Source of the DNA: Pseudomonadota bacterium
Lineage (GTDB): Bacteria; Desulfobacterota; Desulfarculia; Desulfarculales; Desulfarculaceae
Length of the DNA: 64,000 nucleotides
Reading direction: 5' to 3'
Assembly (NCBI GenBank): GCA_018902755.1
Contig: JAHIQI010000030.1
Location: 62,001 to 126,000 of the forward strand
Shown one piece after another: positions 59,546 through 64,000 of this stretch. The notes under the pieces were generated by a model. That model searched no databases, had not been told where the DNA came from, and worked only from the letters and a program-made list of their open reading frames with translations. The position numbers and the translations under genes are program-made. Every line of letters begins with the position of its first letter. Position 1 is the first letter of the stretch.

Positions 59546-61677
59546 GCCGCCAATACACCATCGCCCTGGCCGGCAACCCCAACGCCGGCAAAACCAGCGT
59601 GTTCAACGCCCTCACCGGGGCCCGTCAGCACGTAGGCAACTATCCCGGCGTCACCGTGGAATACAAGGAAGGCCTGGCCCAGCACCAGGGCCGGACCGTG
59701 CAGGTGGTGGACCTGCCGGGCACCTACAGCCTCACCGCCTACTCCCCCGAAGAATTGGTGGCCCGCAACTACCTCATCGGCCGGCGGCCCGACGTGGTGG
59801 TGGATGTGGTGGACGCCTCCAACCTGGAGCGCAACCTCTACCTGGCGGTGCAGCTCATGGAGCTGGGGGTGCCCCTGGTCATCTGCCTGAACATGGTGGA
59901 CGTGGCCAAGACCAGGGGCCTGAAGATCGACGCGGACAAGCTCAGCCGCCTGTTCGGCGTGCCGGTGGTGTCCACCGTGGCACGCCAGAACCAGGGCATG
60001 AGCGAGCTGCTGGCCGCCGCGGTGGAACTGGCTGAGAGCAAACCGGAGTGGCACCCGCTGAACATCTCCTACGGCAGCGACGTGGACCAGGGCGTGGCCG
60101 AGGTGGCCGACATTCTGCAGGGGGCCCAGGAACGCCACGGCCTCTTGAGCGCCCGCTGGCTGGCGGTAAAATGCCTGGAGGGCGACCAGGAGGTCATCGA
60201 GCGGGTCCGGGAGACCCCGGAGCTGGCCGAAAAGCTGTTGCCGGTGTGCGGGCGGGTGGCCGGCCACATCCGAAGCACCATGGACGACGACCCGGACAGC
60301 ATCATCGCCGACTACCGCTACGGCTACATCACCGGCATAACCCGCCAGGTGGTTTCCAGCGAGCGCGAGGTGCGCATGGACCTCAGCGACAAGCTGGATC
60401 AGGTGCTCACCCACCGCCTCATGGGCCCCATCTTCCTTTTCGCGGTGCTCTACGGCATCTACAACTTCGTGTTCTGGGCCAGCGAAGTGCCGGTGGTTTG
60501 GTTCGAGCAATTCTTCGGGTGGCTGGGCGGCGCGGTGGAAGGGACCCTGCCCCCCGGCGTGCTGCGCTCGCTCATCGTCAGCGGAATCATCGGCGGGGTG
60601 GGCGGGGTCCTGGGCTTCGCGCCGCTGATCGCCTTCATGTTCTTCGCCATCGCCATCATGGAGGACTCGGGCTACATGGCCCGGGTGGCCTACATCATGG
60701 ACCGGGTGCTGAGGATCTTCGGCCTGCACGGCAACAGCGTCATGGCCCTGATGGTGGGCGGGGGCCTCAGCGGCGGCTGCGCGGTGCCCGGCGTAATGGC
60801 CACCCGCACCCTGAAGGACCCCAAGGCCCGCCTGGCAACCATCCTAACCGTGCCCTTCATGAACTGCGGGGCCAAGCTGCCGGTGTACAGCCTCTTGATC
60901 GCCGCCTTTTTCGCCCACCGCCAGGCGGAGATGCTCTTTCTGCTCACCCTGATCTCCTGGGGCCTGGGCCTGGGCGCCGCCAAACTGCTGCGCGTCACCC
61001 TGCTGAGGGGCGAGCAAGCCCCCTTTGTCATGGAGCTGCCTCCTTACCGGGCCCCCACCATGAAGGGCCTGGTTATCCACACCTGGGAGCGCACCTGGCA
61101 GTACGCCAAAAAAGCGGGCACCATGATCCTGGGGGTGAGCGTGTTGATGTGGGCGGCCATGAGCTTCCCAGGACTGCCCCAGGAACAAGACGCCGCCTGG
61201 CAAAAGCGCATCGACGCCGCCCCCAGCGCCGAAGCGCGCCTTGAGTTGAAGTCCAACCGGGCCCAGGACGAGCTGGCGGGCACCATCGCCGGACGAGCGG
61301 GGCGCTCCCTGACCGTGCTCACCGACCCCCTGGGCTTCGACTGGCGGGCCAACGTGGCCCTGGTGGGCGGCTTCGCGGCCAAGGAGGTCATTGTCAGCAC
61401 CCTGGGGGTGGCCTACAGCCTGGGCGAGGTGGACCCGGAGCACTCTCAGAGCCTGAGCAAGCGCCTGGCCGCGGAAAAAGGCTGGAACCCCCTGAAGGCC
61501 TTCGCCTTGATCATCTTCGTGATGGTCTACGCCCCCTGCCTGGCCACGGTGGTCATGATCCGCAAGGAGACCGGGACCTGGCGCTGGGCCCTGTTCTCGG
61601 TGGGCTACAACACCCTTATCGCCTATTTGCTGGCCCTGGCCGTGTTCCAGGGCGGGCGGGCCCTGGGCCTGGGATAG
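59542..61677 (+). CDS. feoB: Ferrous iron transporter FeoB
   Basis: GTP-driven Fe(II) importer, 711 residues. The N-terminal G domain has G1 GNPNAGKTS (11-19), G3 DLPGTYS and G4 NMVD, then the helical GDI-like region. The membrane part has two gate motifs: GGLSGGCAVPGVMATRTL and NCGAKLPVYSLL. VGGFAAKEVIVSTLGVAYS lies in the last third. GTG 59542 overlaps feoA. Fe(II) uptake suits an anaerobe. Confidence 0.96.
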   Translation: MSRQYTIALAGNPNAGKTSVFNALTGARQHVGNYPGVTVEYKEGLAQHQGRTVQVVDLPGTYSLTAYSPEELVARNYLIGRRPDVVVDVVDASNLERNLYLAVQLMELGVPLVICLNMVDVAKTRGLKIDADKLSRLFGVPVVSTVARQNQGMSELLAAAVELAESKPEWHPLNISYGSDVDQGVAEVADILQGAQERHGLLSARWLAVKCLEGDQEVIERVRETPELAEKLLPVCGRVAGHIRSTMDDDPDSIIADYRYGYITGITRQVVSSEREVRMDLSDKLDQVLTHRLMGPIFLFAVLYGIYNFVFWASEVPVVWFEQFFGWLGGAVEGTLPPGVLRSLIVSGIIGGVGGVLGFAPLIAFMFFAIAIMEDSGYMARVAYIMDRVLRIFGLHGNSVMALMVGGGLSGGCAVPGVMATRTLKDPKARLATILTVPFMNCGAKLPVYSLLIAAFFAHRQAEMLFLLTLISWGLGLGAAKLLRVTLLRGEQAPFVMELPPYRAPTMKGLVIHTWERTWQYAKKAGTMILGVSVLMWAAMSFPGLPQEQDAAWQKRIDAAPSAEARLELKSNRAQDELAGTIAGRAGRSLTVLTDPLGFDWRANVALVGGFAAKEVIVSTLGVAYSLGEVDPEHSQSLSKRLAAEKGWNPLKAFALIIFVMVYAPCLATVVMIRKETGTWRWALFSVGYNTLIAYLLALAVFQGGRALGLG

Positions 61678-61681
61678 CCTC

Positions 61682-61903
61682 ATGTGGCAAGGGATAATAG
61701 TGGCCGTGGTGGTGGGGCTGGCCGCCCTGTGGGTGGGGCGCAGGCTCTGGCGCACCATGCGCAGCACCAAGGACCAAAGCGCCGGGTGCGGCTGCGGCTG
61801 CGAAGGCACCTGCCATCAGCCCCAGCCCCTGGACGGGCCGGAGCCCATCGCCTGCCAGAGCTGCGTGCAACGCCCCGAGGATATCGGCAAGATCAAGAGC
61901 TAG
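61682..61903 (+). CDS. FeoB-associated Cys-rich membrane protein
   Basis: 73-residue protein with one N-terminal membrane helix (IIVAVVVGLAALWVGRRLW) followed by a Cys-rich tail GCGCGCEGTCHQ and ACQSC. Such proteins follow feoB in many anaerobes and may help load or sense iron. ATG 61682 is four bases after the feoB stop. The last four bases overlap the convergent histidine-kinase gene. Confidence 0.87.
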   Translation: MWQGIIVAVVVGLAALWVGRRLWRTMRSTKDQSAGCGCGCEGTCHQPQPLDGPEPIACQSCVQRPEDIGKIKS

Positions 61904-62628
61904 CCGGTCGGCAACTCGATGCTGAAGGTGGTGTGGGGGGCGTCCGCCTGGTGGACCACCCTGCCCCCCCAGGGCTCCAGGGCCTTGTTGGCCAGGAACA
62001 AGCCCAGGCCCGCATGCTCGCCGCCCTTGTCGCCCACAAAGGGCTCGAACAGCTCAGCGGCGATTTCCCCGGAAGGGCCTGGGCCTCCGTCGCTGACCTC
62101 CAGGCCCAGCCAACCCTCCCGCTTGAAGCCGCGCACCGTGACCCAGGGCCCTTGTGTGCCCCGCACCGCGTCCACGGCGTTGGCAAACACGCTGTTCAGA
62201 GCCAGGGCCACGTCGGCGTAAGCGGCCTTGGCCCATCCCTGGCTTTGGCCCAACTCCCGGTTCAGGGTCAACTCGTGCTTCACGAAAAGCTCGCCATTCC
62301 AAAAATCGAGCTGTTCCCCGGCCAGCTTGGTCAGGTCCAGGGGCTCGGCCTCCCGGCGCTGGTCGCCCAGGCTGCGGGCGGCCAACAGGCCCACCTCCCC
62401 CATGAGCCGCTCCAGGCCCTGGCGCACCGAGCCCAGGCGCGCCTCCATGTTGTGCAGCTCGCCCTTGTTCAGGGCCAATTGGGCCAGGTCCAAAGGCAGG
62501 GAGATCATCTGCACCGCGCCGGAGAGATTGTGCACCACCCCGGACAGCAGCCTGGCTGAGAGGATAATCCTCTCGCGTTTGAGAAGTGCGTCGAGCGCGG
62601 TCGGGCTTACATCAGTCCTGGAGGTCAA
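61900..62628 (-). CDS. Soluble histidine kinase
   Basis: Kinase of 242 residues without a sensor domain. The phosphoacceptor region is RLLSGVVHNLSGAVQMISLPLDL (His in VVHN). The HATPase core has N box VFANAVDAVRG, G1 DGGPGPSGE and G2 GLGLFLANKALEPWGG. It is encoded 21 bases after a receiver-GAF-HD-GYP gene on the same strand, so they likely form a two-component pair. ATG 62628 is used. Confidence 0.85.
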   Translation of the reverse strand: MTSRTDVSPTALDALLKRERIILSARLLSGVVHNLSGAVQMISLPLDLAQLALNKGELHNMEARLGSVRQGLERLMGEVGLLAARSLGDQRREAEPLDLTKLAGEQLDFWNGELFVKHELTLNRELGQSQGWAKAAYADVALALNSVFANAVDAVRGTQGPWVTVRGFKREGWLGLEVSDGGPGPSGEIAAELFEPFVGDKGGEHAGLGLFLANKALEPWGGRVVHQADAPHTTFSIELPTG

Positions 62629-62649
62629 AACGGCTCCGAGCCATGAGGT

Positions 62650-64000
62650 TTATTTTGAATGGTCTTGGGAAGGAACAACGGGCGGGTCTTGCTTAATTTC
62701 CCAGTGATTTTGCTCAAGCATTTGCAAAAAACCCTCCACTACCATGGGATCGAACTGGTTGCCCGCGCATTTCGCCAACTCATCCACCGCCTGGGTCATG
62801 GTGCGCGAGGCTCGGTAGGAGCGGTCGCTGGTCATGGCGTCGTAGGCATCGGCCACGGCCACCAGGCGGGCCAGCAGGGGGATGTCCTTGCCTGCCAGGC
62901 GGTCGGGATAGCCGTCGCCATCCCAGCGTTCGTGGTGGTGACGCACGATATGGCGTTCGTCCTGGCTCAGGTCCATGGCCCGGACGATTGACTCGCCGAT
63001 GGCCGGGTGGCGCTTGATCTCCTGATATTCCGCCGGGGTCAGCCTGGTCTCCTTGAGCAGGATGTGATCCTTGATGCCGATCTTGCCGATGTCGTGCAAA
63101 TAGCCCGCGAACTTCAGTGACTCGACCTGGTGCAGCTCCAAGCCCATCACCTCGGCGGTCAACACCGCCAGGTTGGTCACCCGGCGGCTGTGCTGGCGGG
63201 TGTAGGGGTCCTTGGCCTCCATGGCCCGGACCAGTGCCCCCAGGGTGGAGTGCAGGTTGGAGGCCATGGACTCGTACAGGGCGATGTTCTCCACGCTGAG
63301 CGCCGCCTTTTGCAAAAGGAAGCGGCTCAGGAAGACGTCCTCGCCCCTAAAGGGCAGGCCGCCGCGCTTTTCGCCCAGCACCAGCAGACCCAGGGTTTGC
63401 TCGTGGATCATGATGGGCAGGCAGAGCATGCTGCCGCTCACCGCCAGCAGCCGCCCGGCCTCTTCCATTGACTCCAGGTGGCCCATCACCGGCTTGCCCC
63501 CGGCGGCGGCCTTGCCGAACAAGCCCTGGTCCAACTGGCCGGCCACCTGGCCCACCACCTCGGGGGAGAAGCCGGACACCGCGATGGCCACCAACTGGCC
63601 GGAGGACGGCTCCAACAAGAGCACCGCGGTCTTGCCCGCCTCCAGGTTGGTGGCCGAAAGGTCGGCGATGCCCTGGTAGATGGCCTCGGAGGTGTGCATG
63701 TGGTCGATGGCTTCGGAGATCTGGTGCAGCACCTGCTGCTCGCGCACCCGGCGGCTCAGCTCCTGGTTCAGGCGCTCAATGCGCTCCTGATGCTTGAGGC
63801 GCTCGGACAGGCGCAGGTTTTCCTGCAACAAGCGGTGCTCGCGCACCACCCGCTCCAGGGTGGCCTTCACCTGGTCCAGATTGAAGGGCTTCACCAAAAA
63901 GTCGCTGGCCCCCTGGCGCATGGTGTCGATAGCCGCGTCCAGGGAGGGGAAGCCGGTCATGATAACCACCGGCAGAGTCTTGTCCAATTCCTTGAGCTGA
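62650..64000 (-). CDS. Response regulator with GAF and HD-GYP domains (partial)
   Basis: c-di-GMP phosphodiesterase-type regulator; at least 449 residues, cut by the right edge. The frame is open through base 64000, and the N-terminal part of the receiver domain lies outside. Visible is PVVIMTGFPSLDAAIDTMRQGASDFLVKPF, the end of a receiver domain, then a coiled coil, a GAF domain (~residues 95-245), and an HD-GYP domain with HDIGKIGIKDHIL and HHERWDGDGYPDRLAGKDIP. The metal-binding His/Asp residues are intact. With the GGDEF protein at 18.6 kb it suggests c-di-GMP turnover. The phosphodonor is probably the adjacent histidine kinase. Confidence 0.9.
   Translation of the reverse strand, partial: QLKELDKTLPVVIMTGFPSLDAAIDTMRQGASDFLVKPFNLDQVKATLERVVREHRLLQENLRLSERLKHQERIERLNQELSRRVREQQVLHQISEAIDHMHTSEAIYQGIADLSATNLEAGKTAVLLLEPSSGQLVAIAVSGFSPEVVGQVAGQLDQGLFGKAAAGGKPVMGHLESMEEAGRLLAVSGSMLCLPIMIHEQTLGLLVLGEKRGGLPFRGEDVFLSRFLLQKAALSVENIALYESMASNLHSTLGALVRAMEAKDPYTRQHSRRVTNLAVLTAEVMGLELHQVESLKFAGYLHDIGKIGIKDHILLKETRLTPAEYQEIKRHPAIGESIVRAMDLSQDERHIVRHHHERWDGDGYPDRLAGKDIPLLARLVAVADAYDAMTSDRSYRASRTMTQAVDELAKCAGNQFDPMVVEGFLQMLEQNHWEIKQDPPVVPSQDHSK

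Overview
The window is GC-rich, densely coded DNA from an anaerobic, metabolically versatile bacterium. The gene families present (DctP- and TAXI-type TRAP transporters, CaiB/BaiF CoA-transferases, acyl-CoA ligases, sigma-54 regulators with Cys-rich PAS domains, orphan Fe-S/cytochrome b modules, C_GCAxxG_C_C redox proteins, Fur/FeoAB) fit a deltaproteobacterium (Desulfobacterota), perhaps close to Desulfarculales. That placement is an inference from gene content, not from a marker gene.

Layout. 0.3-17.4 kb: a catabolic block, nearly all on the + strand: AraC regulator, two CoA-transferases, a DctP/DctQM TRAP transporter, an alpha/beta hydrolase, an IclR regulator with its own operator, two acyl-CoA ligases, a TAXI TRAP transporter with DUF1850 protein, and a zinc alcohol dehydrogenase. 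It looks built to import a carboxylate, activate it to a CoA ester and pass CoA between acids. 17.5-23.6 kb: flavodoxin-ferredoxin, diguanylate cyclase, tRNA-Ala(GGC), a large unknown protein, MoaA. 23.7-29.2 kb: a complete Liv-type ABC transporter (livM-H-K-G-F) interrupted by an intergenic repeat. 29.2-39.6 kb: housekeeping and translation-quality genes (RsmE, PrmA, LarB, Dtd, Cys-tRNA(Pro) deacylase-like, baeRF), a Na/Pi transporter, and a tandem pair of C_GCAxxG_C_C genes. 39.8-48.2 kb: alpha-glucan phosphorylase, assorted small genes, and five tandem copies of an 87-93-residue membrane protein. 48.5-55 kb: a three-subunit molybdenum hydroxylase and a FetAB-like exporter with a DUF362 ferredoxin. 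55.2-62 kb: a ferredoxin/cytochrome b module under a sigma-54 activator, then Fur-FeoA fusion/feoA/feoB. The end holds a histidine kinase and a receiver-GAF-HD-GYP regulator cut by the window edge.

The strongest unexpected signal is at 37.8-38.8 kb. Both C_GCAxxG_C_C genes have an in-frame TGA at the position of the family's first conserved Cys, and each TGA is followed at the same distance by an 8-bp hairpin with a GUG loop. They read as a tandem pair of selenoproteins whose N-termini a standard gene caller would truncate. Other notable signals are a dispersed ~125-bp intergenic repeat in three copies (one bracketed by duplicated terminators), the five-copy membrane-protein array, a sigma-54 promoter plus matching upstream sites, and operator-like repeats next to several regulated operons.
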